DNA of 64,000 nucleotides from positions 1-64,000 of the forward strand of contig NZ_SDVA01000008.1 in NCBI RefSeq assembly GCF_004153545.1, in the 5' to 3' direction. Every line of letters begins with the position of its first letter. Position 1 is the stretch's first letter. The position numbers and the translations under genes were made by a program. Below are positions 52,183 through 59,489 of the stretch, piece by piece. The notes beneath the pieces are model-generated. The model saw only the letters and a program-made list of their open reading frames with translations, did no database searches and was not told the DNA's origin. This DNA comes from Serinicoccus sediminis. Its GTDB lineage: Bacteria > Actinomycetota > Actinomycetes > Actinomycetales > Dermatophilaceae.

Positions 52183-52947
52183 ATGAAGGTCACCACCGCA
52201 CTGGCCGCCCTGGCCGCACCCGCGATCCTCGCGGTGAGTGCCGCCCCGGCCACGGCCCACGACATCGAGAACGAGACCGTCGAGCTGATGACGTCGCTGG
52301 ACGAGCTGAACGACTCCGGCGGCAGCGGGGAGGCCTGGGCCAAGGTCACCGGCAACGAGGTGTGGATCAAGGTCGAGGTCCAGGGTCTGCTGGACGGCGC
52401 GCCGCACGCCCAGCACATCCACCTCGGTGGTGCAGCGGAGTGCCCCGACCCGTCGATGATGGGCAGCGGCTACGAGGGGGCCATCCGGACCACCGACGCC
52501 ATCGACAGCTACGGCGAGGTGCGGGTCTCCCTGACCGGCAACGACGCCGACACCTCTGAGGCCGCGGCCCTCGACGTGGCCAACTTCCCGGCCGACGGCA
52601 CCTACACCTACGAGCGGACCTTCGAGGTGCCGCAGGACGTGGCCGAGGGCCTGCACCACGGCGACGGCGTCGTCGTCGTCCACGGGGTGGACCACGACGG
52701 CTCCGGCGAGTACGACGGCGAGCAGATGTCCGACCTCGACGACAGCCTGCCGTCGGAGGCCACGGACCCGGCCCTCTGCGGGGCCCTCCAGGAGGGCCAG
52801 ATGAGCGCTCCGGGCGGTGGCGTCGCGACCGGTGGTGGCAGCACCGGCGGGCTGGAGAACACCGGGCTGATCGCCGGTGGCGCGCTCCTGGTCGCCGCAG
52901 GGGCGGGGGCCTTCGCGCTCAACCAGCGTCGGCGCGCGGAGAGCTGA
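52183..52947 (+). CDS. Secreted CHRD domain protein with sortase-type C-terminus
   Basis: A 254-residue surface protein. The N-terminus is a signal peptide (MKVTTALAALAAPAILAVSA, cleavage near ATA-HD). The CHRD domain follows (residues about 30-190) with HAQHIHLGGAAECP. A Gly/Thr linker leads to LENTG (224-228), a hydrophobic stretch [18 protein letters not shown] and the basic tail NQRRRAES, which is the plan of a cell-wall sorting signal with Glu in place of the usual Pro or Ala. The next gene encodes a class F sortase, its probable partner. The CHRD domain has no established bacterial function. ATG after AAGGAGTGAG. Confidence 0.86.
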   Translation: MKVTTALAALAAPAILAVSAAPATAHDIENETVELMTSLDELNDSGGSGEAWAKVTGNEVWIKVEVQGLLDGAPHAQHIHLGGAAECPDPSMMGSGYEGAIRTTDAIDSYGEVRVSLTGNDADTSEAAALDVANFPADGTYTYERTFEVPQDVAEGLHHGDGVVVVHGVDHDGSGEYDGEQMSDLDDSLPSEATDPALCGALQEGQMSAPGGGVATGGGSTGGLENTGLIAGGALLVAAGAGAFALNQRRRAES

Positions 52948-52948
52948 C

Positions 52949-53734
52949 ATGAGCACGGACCAGCCGGGCCAGGGCCGGCGGGGAGTCCTCCTCACGGCCC
53001 TGGCCGTGCTGGCCGTCCTCGTCGGTGTCGTGGTCATCGCGGTCGGTGTCGCCACCCAGCGACCCGATCCTCCCTCGCCCCCGGCGGCCACCTCCGCGGC
53101 CGAGCCGACCGAGGCCACCGGCGGGCCGGAGGACGAGCAGCCGGACGAGGCGGGGTCCGACGACCCTGCCGACGACGGGCAGTCGGCCACCTCGGCCCCC
53201 GGGAGCTCCGCGCAGGACGAGGGCCAGGACGGGCAGGAGACGGAGCAGCCCGCCGAGCCGGAGGTCGCCGCCCTCGACCCCTCCGAGCCGGTCGAGGTGC
53301 GCATCCCGTCGATCGACGTGGTGAGCCCGCTGCACCCCCTCGGTCTGGCCGAGGACGGCACCCTGGAGGTCCCGAGCGGCGACCGCTACGACGAGGCCGC
53401 CTGGTACGACGGCTCGCCCACCCCGGGCGAGGTCGGGCCGACGGTCATCGAGGGTCACGTCACCGGTGCCGGTGGTGTGGAGTCCGTGTTCTTCGACCTG
53501 GGGGCGTTGCGGGCCGGGGACACGGCCGAGGTCGAGCGCGAGGACGGCCGCACGGTCACCTTCGAGGTCTACCGGGTGGACCAGTTCGCCAAGGACGCCT
53601 TCCCGACGGTCGACGTCTACGGCCCGACCGACAGCCCCGAGCTGCGGCTCATCACCTGCGGCGGGGAGTTCGACGAGGCGGAGCAGAGCCACGAGGACAA
53701 CACCGTGGTGTACGCCCGCATGGTCGAGGGCTGA
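52949..53734 (+). CDS. Class F sortase
   Basis: A 261-residue transpeptidase. An N-terminal membrane anchor (LLTALAVLAVLVGVVVIAVGVA, about 14-35) is followed by a 75-residue Pro/Glu/Asp/Ser-rich spacer and then the sortase barrel. Catalytic elements are His in VIEGHVTG, Cys in RLITCGG and Arg in VVYARMVEG. It should cleave a sorting motif and link the protein to the cell wall. It starts 1 base after the CHRD stop, with GGAGAG upstream, so the two are an operon. Confidence 0.9.
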   Translation: MSTDQPGQGRRGVLLTALAVLAVLVGVVVIAVGVATQRPDPPSPPAATSAAEPTEATGGPEDEQPDEAGSDDPADDGQSATSAPGSSAQDEGQDGQETEQPAEPEVAALDPSEPVEVRIPSIDVVSPLHPLGLAEDGTLEVPSGDRYDEAAWYDGSPTPGEVGPTVIEGHVTGAGGVESVFFDLGALRAGDTAEVEREDGRTVTFEVYRVDQFAKDAFPTVDVYGPTDSPELRLITCGGEFDEAEQSHEDNTVVYARMVEG

Positions 53735-53749
53735 GGACCCGCCTGACCA

Positions 53750-53786
53750 CCCCCGGTGCCGTCCGCAGGGAGACCGGCACCGGGGG
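53750..53786 (+). terminator. Hairpin after the sortase gene
   Basis: An 11-bp perfect stem (53750-53760 with 53776-53786) has a 15-base loop, 15 bases after the sortase stop, between two convergent genes. Confidence 0.6.
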
Positions 53787-53808
53787 AACCGGGGGAACCG
53801 ACCTCAGG

Positions 53809-53864
53809 GTCACGACGGGGTGAGCACCAGGGGACCGAGGTGGGTCACGAGGGGGTGAGCACCA
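53809..53864. repeat. Duplicated 3' end of the DUF456 gene
   Basis: A 21-base segment at 53844-53864, spanning the last codons and stop of the DUF456 gene, recurs at 53809-53829 with one mismatch, 35 bases away. The copy recreates VLTPS-stop downstream of the real stop. Confidence 0.75.
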
Positions 53865-54333
53865 CGGCGGCGACGACGAACATGGCGATGAGGGCGAACG
53901 CCGTCCCCAGCTCGATGAGGATGTTGAGACCGACCGCGTGCAGCGCGTGCCGCGTGGCGCGCAGCGCCTCGCCACGGTCGCGGGTGCGGACCAGGGACAC
54001 GAGGAAGATGCCCAGGGGGAAGCCGACGAACAGCCCCACCACGGGGATGACCACCCCGAGCACCAGGGCGCAGACGACCCCGATGACGAGGGTCGACGTG
54101 CGGACCCCGGCGCGACGCATCCGCTGCCCGGGCACGGCCCACTGCAGGCCGACCCCCAGCAGGTAGACCAGCGCCGAGAGCCCGAAGACCACCCACCCCA
54201 GGGTGGTCCGCTCCTCGAGCGCCCAGACCAGCGACCCGGCGAGCACGATGAGGAGCCCGGGGAGGACCGGCAGGACGATGCCGACCACCCCGACGAGCAT
54301 CAGGGCCAGGACCAGCACCTCGGTGAGCGACAT
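53845..54333 (-). CDS. DUF456 membrane protein
   Basis: A 162-residue hydrophobic protein with four or five membrane helices, starting MSLTEVLVLALMLVGVVGIVLPVLPG, the characteristic DUF456 beginning. Conserved GLFVGFPLGIFLVSLVR and a C-terminal helix pair around residues 130-155 follow. Glycine-zipper-like regions are typical of the family; function unknown. ATG 54333 is preferred over an upstream in-frame codon because the family starts there. It is convergent with the sortase gene. Confidence 0.88.
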   Translation of the reverse strand: MSLTEVLVLALMLVGVVGIVLPVLPGLLIVLAGSLVWALEERTTLGWVVFGLSALVYLLGVGLQWAVPGQRMRRAGVRTSTLVIGVVCALVLGVVIPVVGLFVGFPLGIFLVSLVRTRDRGEALRATRHALHAVGLNILIELGTAFALIAMFVVAAVVLTPS

Positions 54334-54426
54334 GGGCCAGATTCTGCCTGATGCAGCACGACGCCCGCCCACGGCTGGTGCCGGGGCGGGCGTCGGACGG
54401 GGATGGAGCGGTCCGGGGTGGACGGG

Positions 54427-54642
54427 TCAGACCGCGGGGGTCTCCTGCTGCTCCAGCCGGTGGGTCTCGTCCAGGATCGCGACGTCGTCCTGCGCGCGCA
54501 GCTTGTCGAGGTGCTCGCGCCCGTGGTGGGCGCAGAACAGCAGGTGCAGACCGTCCCCGAGGCTGGCCCGGATGTAGGCCTGCGCCCCGCAACGGTCGCA
54601 CCGGTCGGAGGTGGTCAGTTCGGGGGCCAGAGTGGCGTTCAC
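54427..54642 (-). CDS. DUF7455 zinc-ribbon-like small protein
   Basis: A 71-residue protein, starting MNATLAPELTTSDRCDRCGAQAYIRA and containing LLFCAHHGREHLDKLRAQ. The CDRCG and FCAHHG elements could bind zinc. It belongs to the actinobacterial DUF7455 family, often encoded next to the parE/gyrB2 gene or sigA. Function unknown. GTG 54642 follows GGAGAGGAGA. It is divergent from parE; a 15-base palindrome lies 21 bases upstream of its start. Confidence 0.85.
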   Translation of the reverse strand: MNATLAPELTTSDRCDRCGAQAYIRASLGDGLHLLFCAHHGREHLDKLRAQDDVAILDETHRLEQQETPAV

Positions 54643-54662
54643 GGCGGTCTCCTCTCCTTGGG

Positions 54663-54677
54663 CCAACCGGCGGTTGG
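54663..54677. promoter_or_regulatory. Palindrome upstream of the DUF7455 gene
   Basis: CCAACCGGCGGTTGG has 7-base arms about a central G. It lies 21 bases upstream of the DUF7455 GTG and about 160 bases from the parE start; it could be an operator or a leader hairpin. No cognate regulator can be named. Confidence 0.4.
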
Positions 54678-54824
54678 TCGACCCAGTCAAGCATGCCAAC
54701 GACGTGAGGGCCGGTCTTTGTGCCCGTCCGACCGGGTGTTTCGCTCTGCGCGTAAGCACCGGCCCGTGGCGCTGGGACCGGCCCTCCCGTGCCGCGCCTC
54801 CCCTGGCCTGTCACGCCCGCGCGC

Positions 54825-54830
54825 TAGCCT
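54825..54830 (+). promoter_or_regulatory. -10 box (TAGCCT) for leaderless parE
   Basis: A TANNNT hexamer ends 6 bases before the GTG at 54837. Confidence 0.55.
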
Positions 54831-54836
54831 GCGGAC

Positions 54837-56948
54837 GTGACCACTCAGGACTACTCAGCCCGGCACCTGCAGGTGCTCGAAGGCCTCGAGGCCGTGCGCA
54901 AGCGCCCGGGGATGTATGTCGGATCCACCGATTCACGCGGCCTGATGCACTGCCTGTGGGAGATCATCGACAACGCCGTCGACGAGGCGCTCGGTGGGCA
55001 CGGGGACCGGATCGAGGTCATCCTGCACCGGGACGGGTCGGTCGAGGTCCGCGACCGCGCCCGTGGCATCCCGGTCGACATCGAGCCGCGCACGGGTCTG
55101 TCCGGTGTCGAGGTGGTCTTCACCAAGCTCCACGCCGGCGGCAAGTTCGGCGGGGGCTCCTACGCCGCCTCCGGTGGCCTGCACGGCGTGGGCGCCTCCG
55201 TGGTCAACGCCCTGTCCGCCCGGCTGGACGTCGAGGTCGACCGCGCGGGCAAGACCTACGGCATGAGCTTCCGGCGGGGCGAGCCGGGCACCTTCGACGA
55301 CGCCGCCTCCGAGCCCGGCCCGGAGGCGGCGTTCCACCCGTTCGAGCGCAGCAGCGAGCTCGCTGTGGTCGGCAAGGCGCGGCGCGGCCAGACCGGCACC
55401 CGGGTGCGCTACTGGGCCGACCCGCAGATCTTCCTCCGCAAGGCCGAGTTCGCCTACGACGAGCTCGTCGCCCGCGCCCGGCAGACCGCCTTCCTGGTCC
55501 CCGGACTAACGATGGTCGTCCGGGACGAGCGCCGGCTCCCCGGTACCCCCGGCGCGGACGCCCCGACCGAGGAGTCGTTCGCCTACTCCGGCGGCATCGC
55601 GGAGTACGCCGAGTACCTCGCCCCCGACCCGGCGGTCACCGACGTGTGGCGGCTGCAGGGGTCGGGTACCTTCACCGAGACGGTGCCCATGCTCGACGAG
55701 CTGGGGCACATGGTGTCCCGGGAGACCGAGCGGGAGTGCGAGGTCGACGTGGCCCTGCGCTGGGGCACCGGCTACGACACCACCCTGCGCAGCTTCGTCA
55801 ACATCATCACCACGCCGAAGGGCGGCACCCACGTCGCCGGGTTCGAGCAGGCGCTGCTCAAGGTCTTCCGCAAGCAGCTGGAGGTGAACGCCCGCAAGCT
55901 GAAGGTGGGCGGGGACAAGGTGGACAAGGACGACATCCTGGCGGGGTTGACCGCCGTCGTCACCGTGCGCCTGCCCGAGCCCCAGTTCGAGGGGCAGACC
56001 AAGGAGGTCCTCGGCACGAGCGCCGTGCGCTCCATCGTCTCCCGGACCGTCGAGCAGGCGCTGACCGAGCGGCTCGCCAGCAAGCACCGCGGCGACAAGG
56101 CCCAGGCCGCGCTGCTGCTCGAGAAGGTCGTCGCCGAGATGAAGTCGCGCATCTCCGCGCGGCTGCACAAGGAGACGCAGCGCCGCAAGAACGCCCTCGA
56201 GTCCTCCTCCCTGCCGGCCAAGCTGGCCGACTGCCGCAGCAACGACACGGAGCGCACGGAGCTGTTCATCGTGGAGGGGGACAGCGCCCTCGGGACGGCC
56301 AAGCTGGCCCGCAGCAGCGACCACCAGGCGCTGCTGCCGATCCGCGGCAAGATCCTCAACGTCCAGAAGGCCTCGGTCCAGGACATGCTGTCCAACGCCG
56401 AGTGCGCCGCCATCATCCAGGTCATCGGCGCGGGCTCGGGCCGGTCCTTCGACCTCGACATGGTGCGCTACGGCAAGGTCATCATCATGACCGACGCCGA
56501 TGTCGACGGCGCGCACATCCGCACGCTCCTGCTGACCCTCTTCTTCCGCTACATGCGGCCCCTGGTGGACGCCGGCCGGGTCTACGCCGCCATGCCCCCG
56601 CTGCACCGCATCGAGGTGAGCGGTGGCCGGGGCAAGGGCCGGGAGCGGGAGTTCCTCTACACCTACACGGAGGCCGAGATGCGGCGCACGGTGGCCGGGC
56701 TGGAGAAGAGGGGGCGGGTGGTCAAGCAGCCGATGCAGCGCTACAAGGGGCTGGGTGAGATGGACGCCGACCAGCTCGCCGAGACGACCATGGACCCGCG
56801 GCACCGGACCCTGCGCAAGATCACCCTCAAGGACGCCGAGCGCGCGGACCAGGTCTTCGACCTGCTCATGGGGTCCTCGGTCGCGCCACGCAAGGACTTC
56901 ATCGTGGAGTCCGCGCACGACCTGGACCGCGAACGCATCGACGCCTGA
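54837..56948 (+). CDS. parE: Type IIA DNA topoisomerase B subunit (ParE/GyrB2)
   Basis: The 703-residue ATPase subunit of topoisomerase IV-type enzymes, which separate daughter chromosomes. The GHKL ATPase has EIIDNAVDEAL, DRARGIPVDI and GGLHGVGASVVNALS. The transducer segment with QTKEVLG follows. The TOPRIM domain has LFIVEGDSALGTAK and IMTDADVDGAHIRTLLLT, and the C-terminus contains QRYKGLGEMDADQL and ends at HDLDRERIDA. The ParC/GyrA2 partner is not in the window. The GTG is leaderless by context. DUF7455 beside it is the usual neighbour. Confidence 0.95.
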   Translation: MTTQDYSARHLQVLEGLEAVRKRPGMYVGSTDSRGLMHCLWEIIDNAVDEALGGHGDRIEVILHRDGSVEVRDRARGIPVDIEPRTGLSGVEVVFTKLHAGGKFGGGSYAASGGLHGVGASVVNALSARLDVEVDRAGKTYGMSFRRGEPGTFDDAASEPGPEAAFHPFERSSELAVVGKARRGQTGTRVRYWADPQIFLRKAEFAYDELVARARQTAFLVPGLTMVVRDERRLPGTPGADAPTEESFAYSGGIAEYAEYLAPDPAVTDVWRLQGSGTFTETVPMLDELGHMVSRETERECEVDVALRWGTGYDTTLRSFVNIITTPKGGTHVAGFEQALLKVFRKQLEVNARKLKVGGDKVDKDDILAGLTAVVTVRLPEPQFEGQTKEVLGTSAVRSIVSRTVEQALTERLASKHRGDKAQAALLLEKVVAEMKSRISARLHKETQRRKNALESSSLPAKLADCRSNDTERTELFIVEGDSALGTAKLARSSDHQALLPIRGKILNVQKASVQDMLSNAECAAIIQVIGAGSGRSFDLDMVRYGKVIIMTDADVDGAHIRTLLLTLFFRYMRPLVDAGRVYAAMPPLHRIEVSGGRGKGREREFLYTYTEAEMRRTVAGLEKRGRVVKQPMQRYKGLGEMDADQLAETTMDPRHRTLRKITLKDAERADQVFDLLMGSSVAPRKDFIVESAHDLDRERIDA

Positions 56949-57121
56949 CCCGGGCCGGCGCGCTCGCCCGGGTCCGGGAGGCGTGGCGCCCGGGTGGCCC
57001 GGCGCGCGATAGACTGGTCCTTCCCCGCGGCGGCTCTCGCCCGGGTGACTCCTCAGGGCGATCCGTCCCTGGGGGACGATCGGGCGCCACGTCGAGCGCC
57101 TGGAGGTAGGTCCGGTCACGC

Positions 57122-57160
57122 CACAGGCGTCGAGGCGAGAACCCACCTCGACCCCCTGTG
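57122..57160 (+). promoter_or_regulatory. Leader hairpin before the DEAD-box helicase gene
   Basis: CACAGG pairs with CCTGTG and, inside, GTCGAGG pairs with CCTCGAC around a 10-base loop (57122-57160), with a 1/2-base internal bulge. It ends 1 base before the ribosome binding site (AGAGG, 57162-57166), so it could control translation. A second imperfect hairpin lies near 57060-57083. No T run follows, so it is not a terminator. Confidence 0.6.
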
Positions 57161-57174
57161 AAGAGGTAGCCGAT

Positions 57175-59451
57175 ATGGCCAAGCCCAGCAGCGCCGGCGC
57201 GTCCGGCAAGAAGAAGCCCCGCCACAGCGCGGCCCAGAAGAAGGTGGCCCGCCAGGCCAGGGAGAAGCAGTCCCGTGCACAGCTCAAGGGTGGCCGCGGT
57301 GACCGGCGCACCACGCCGGGGCGGGGTGCCGAGGACCGCGGGTCCGACAAGCAGCGCTGGCGCGACCGGGACGAGCGCGACCCTCGGGGTCGTGGTGACC
57401 GTGCCGACCGCCGCGAGTCCGGTCAGGACCGCCCTCGCCGTGAGGCCGTCGGGCGCGGGCCCCGGCCGGACCAGCGCGAGGACCGCGGGCGTGCCTGGGA
57501 GGACCGTCCCCGTCGTGACCGCGACGAGCGCGGTGGTCGCGGCGGGTCCTACGCCGGTCGTCAGGAGGACCGCGGGTACCGACGTCCGGAGCGGGCCGAG
57601 CGCGAGAGCCGGGGCTACCAGGAGCGCACCTGGCGTTCCCACCGCGAGGAGCGCGAGGGCCGTCCCGGTCGCGGGCACCACGAGGGGCGCAGCTGGGACG
57701 CCGGGCGACGTCGGGAGGACCGGGGTCGTCAGGACCGCTGGGAGGACCGTGGCGGTGACCGTCGGGACGACCGGGGTCGTGGGGCCCGTTGGGAGGACCG
57801 TGGCGGTGACCGTCGGGACGACCGGGGTCGTGGGGCCCGTTGGGAGGACCGTGGTGGTGACCGTCGGGACGACCGGGGTCGTGGGGCTCGCTGGGAGGAC
57901 CGTGGCGGTGACCGCCGCGGCTCGCGCCCCTGGCAGCGCGAGGACCAGGCGCGTCCGGACGACACCTTCGCCGAGGCCGAGGTCGAGCGGGACGAGGCGG
58001 ACGCCGCATACCAGGAGCGGCGCTTCGTGGCGCGGGCCGAGGACGCGGACGCCGCCGTCGAGGCGGACAACGGCTTCGCCCCGCTGGGGCTGCACGAGCA
58101 GCTGGTGGCGACGCTGGCCCGCGTCGGCATCACCACGCCCTTCCCCATCCAGGCTGCGACCATCCCGGACGCCATGGCCGGCCGCGACCTGCTCGGCCGC
58201 GGTCAGACCGGGTCGGGCAAGACCATGGCCTTCGGGCTCCCGCTGCTGGACCGGCTGGCCCGGCGGCCCCGGGCCGTCCCGCACCGGCCCCGCGCGGTCA
58301 TCATGACCCCGACCCGCGAGCTCGCGATGCAGATCGTCGACGCGCTGGCCCCGCTCATGCGGGCCGTGGACCGCAGGTTCGTCCTCGTCGCCGGCGGGAT
58401 GTCCTACACCCCGCAGCTGCGGGCGCTGGAGAAGGGTGTCGACGTGCTCGTGGCCACCCCCGGCCGGCTCATCGACCTCGTCGACCGTAGCGCCGCCGAC
58501 CTGTCCGAGGTCGAGGTGATGGTCCTGGACGAGGCCGACCACATGGCCGAGATGGGCTTCGTCGAGGCGATCCGCCAGATCCTGGACCTCACGCCCACCG
58601 ACGGCCAGCGGCTGCTGTTCTCCGCCACCCTGGACCACGGGGTGGACCAGGTGGCGAAGACGTACCTCAAGGACCCGGTGACCCACTCCACGGACGACGT
58701 GCGGGCGAGCGTCACGACGATGGCCCACCACGTCTTCCTGGTGCACCCGCACCACAAGCGGCCGATCACCGCGGCCATCGCCAACCGGCCCGGCCGGACC
58801 GTCGTCTTCTGCCGCACCAAGCTCGGCGCCGACCGCGTCGCCCTCCAGCTGCGCGAGTCCGGCGTCTTCGCGGCAGCGCTCCACGGCGGGCTCAACCAGG
58901 CCCAGCGGACGAGGGTGCTCGACGCCTTCAAGTCCGGGACCCTCCCCGTCCTCGTGGCGACCGACGTGGCCGCTCGAGGCATCCACGTCGACGACGTCTC
59001 GCTGGTCCTCCAGGTCGACCCGCCGGCCGACCACAAGGACTACCTGCACCGGTCCGGGCGCACCGCCCGCGCCGGCGAGGACGGGGTCGTCGTGACCCTG
59101 GCCCTGCCGCACCAGAAGCGTCAGGTCTCCCGGATGCTGGACGCCGCCGGTGTCGAGACCGACCCGCAGACGGTCGCCCCGGAGGACCATGCCGTCATCG
59201 AGACCGCCGGCGGGTCGGTGCCCGACGCCGAGCCGGTGCCGCAGAGCCGGCTGGACGAGGTCATGCGACCCAAGCGCCCTGCCGGGCGAGGACCTGGTCG
59301 CGGTGGCCCCGGTGGACGACGCCAGGGTGGCCCCTCCGGCAACCGGCGAGGACCCCAGGGCGAACGTCGTCCCCGGCAGGGGGGCGACCGACGCCCGGAC
59401 TGTCGACCGCGCTCGGACGACCGGCGACCGGACTGGAGGCCGCGCGACTGA
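57175..59451 (+). CDS. DEAD-box RNA helicase with Arg/Asp/Gly-rich N-terminal repeats
   Basis: A 758-residue helicase. About 265 N-terminal residues are low complexity, rich in Arg, Asp, Gly and Glu, and include three and a half copies of WEDRGGDRRDDRGRGAR. The helicase core follows: GQTGSGKT, TPTRELAMQI, ATPGRLIDL, VLDEADHMAEMGF, FSATLD, VATDVAARGIHVDD and HRSGRTARAG. A second basic tail rich in Gly, Arg and Pro closes the protein. Such tails bind RNA and favour condensates. Likely roles are ribosome assembly or RNA turnover, perhaps in cold. A leader of at least 100 bases with hairpins precedes the ATG. Confidence 0.93.
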   Translation: MAKPSSAGASGKKKPRHSAAQKKVARQAREKQSRAQLKGGRGDRRTTPGRGAEDRGSDKQRWRDRDERDPRGRGDRADRRESGQDRPRREAVGRGPRPDQREDRGRAWEDRPRRDRDERGGRGGSYAGRQEDRGYRRPERAERESRGYQERTWRSHREEREGRPGRGHHEGRSWDAGRRREDRGRQDRWEDRGGDRRDDRGRGARWEDRGGDRRDDRGRGARWEDRGGDRRDDRGRGARWEDRGGDRRGSRPWQREDQARPDDTFAEAEVERDEADAAYQERRFVARAEDADAAVEADNGFAPLGLHEQLVATLARVGITTPFPIQAATIPDAMAGRDLLGRGQTGSGKTMAFGLPLLDRLARRPRAVPHRPRAVIMTPTRELAMQIVDALAPLMRAVDRRFVLVAGGMSYTPQLRALEKGVDVLVATPGRLIDLVDRSAADLSEVEVMVLDEADHMAEMGFVEAIRQILDLTPTDGQRLLFSATLDHGVDQVAKTYLKDPVTHSTDDVRASVTTMAHHVFLVHPHHKRPITAAIANRPGRTVVFCRTKLGADRVALQLRESGVFAAALHGGLNQAQRTRVLDAFKSGTLPVLVATDVAARGIHVDDVSLVLQVDPPADHKDYLHRSGRTARAGEDGVVVTLALPHQKRQVSRMLDAAGVETDPQTVAPEDHAVIETAGGSVPDAEPVPQSRLDEVMRPKRPAGRGPGRGGPGGRRQGGPSGNRRGPQGERRPRQGGDRRPDCRPRSDDRRPDWRPRD
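57739..57915 (+). repeat. 51-bp tandem repeats in the helicase gene
   Basis: Three 51-base units begin at 57739, 57790 and 57841 and a partial fourth at 57892. Units 1 and 2 are nearly identical and unit 3 has a few changes. Each encodes 17 residues of the pattern WEDRGGDRRDDRGRGAR. Confidence 0.92.
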
Positions 59452-59477
59452 CGGGTGGCCGCGCGACCGACCGCGGC

Positions 59478-59483
59478 TACCAT
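59478..59483 (+). promoter_or_regulatory. -10 box (TACCAT) for leaderless flavoprotein gene
   Basis: A TANNNT hexamer ends 6 bases before the ATG at 59490, which favours that start over GTG 59487. Confidence 0.55.
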
Positions 59484-59489
59484 CGGGTG

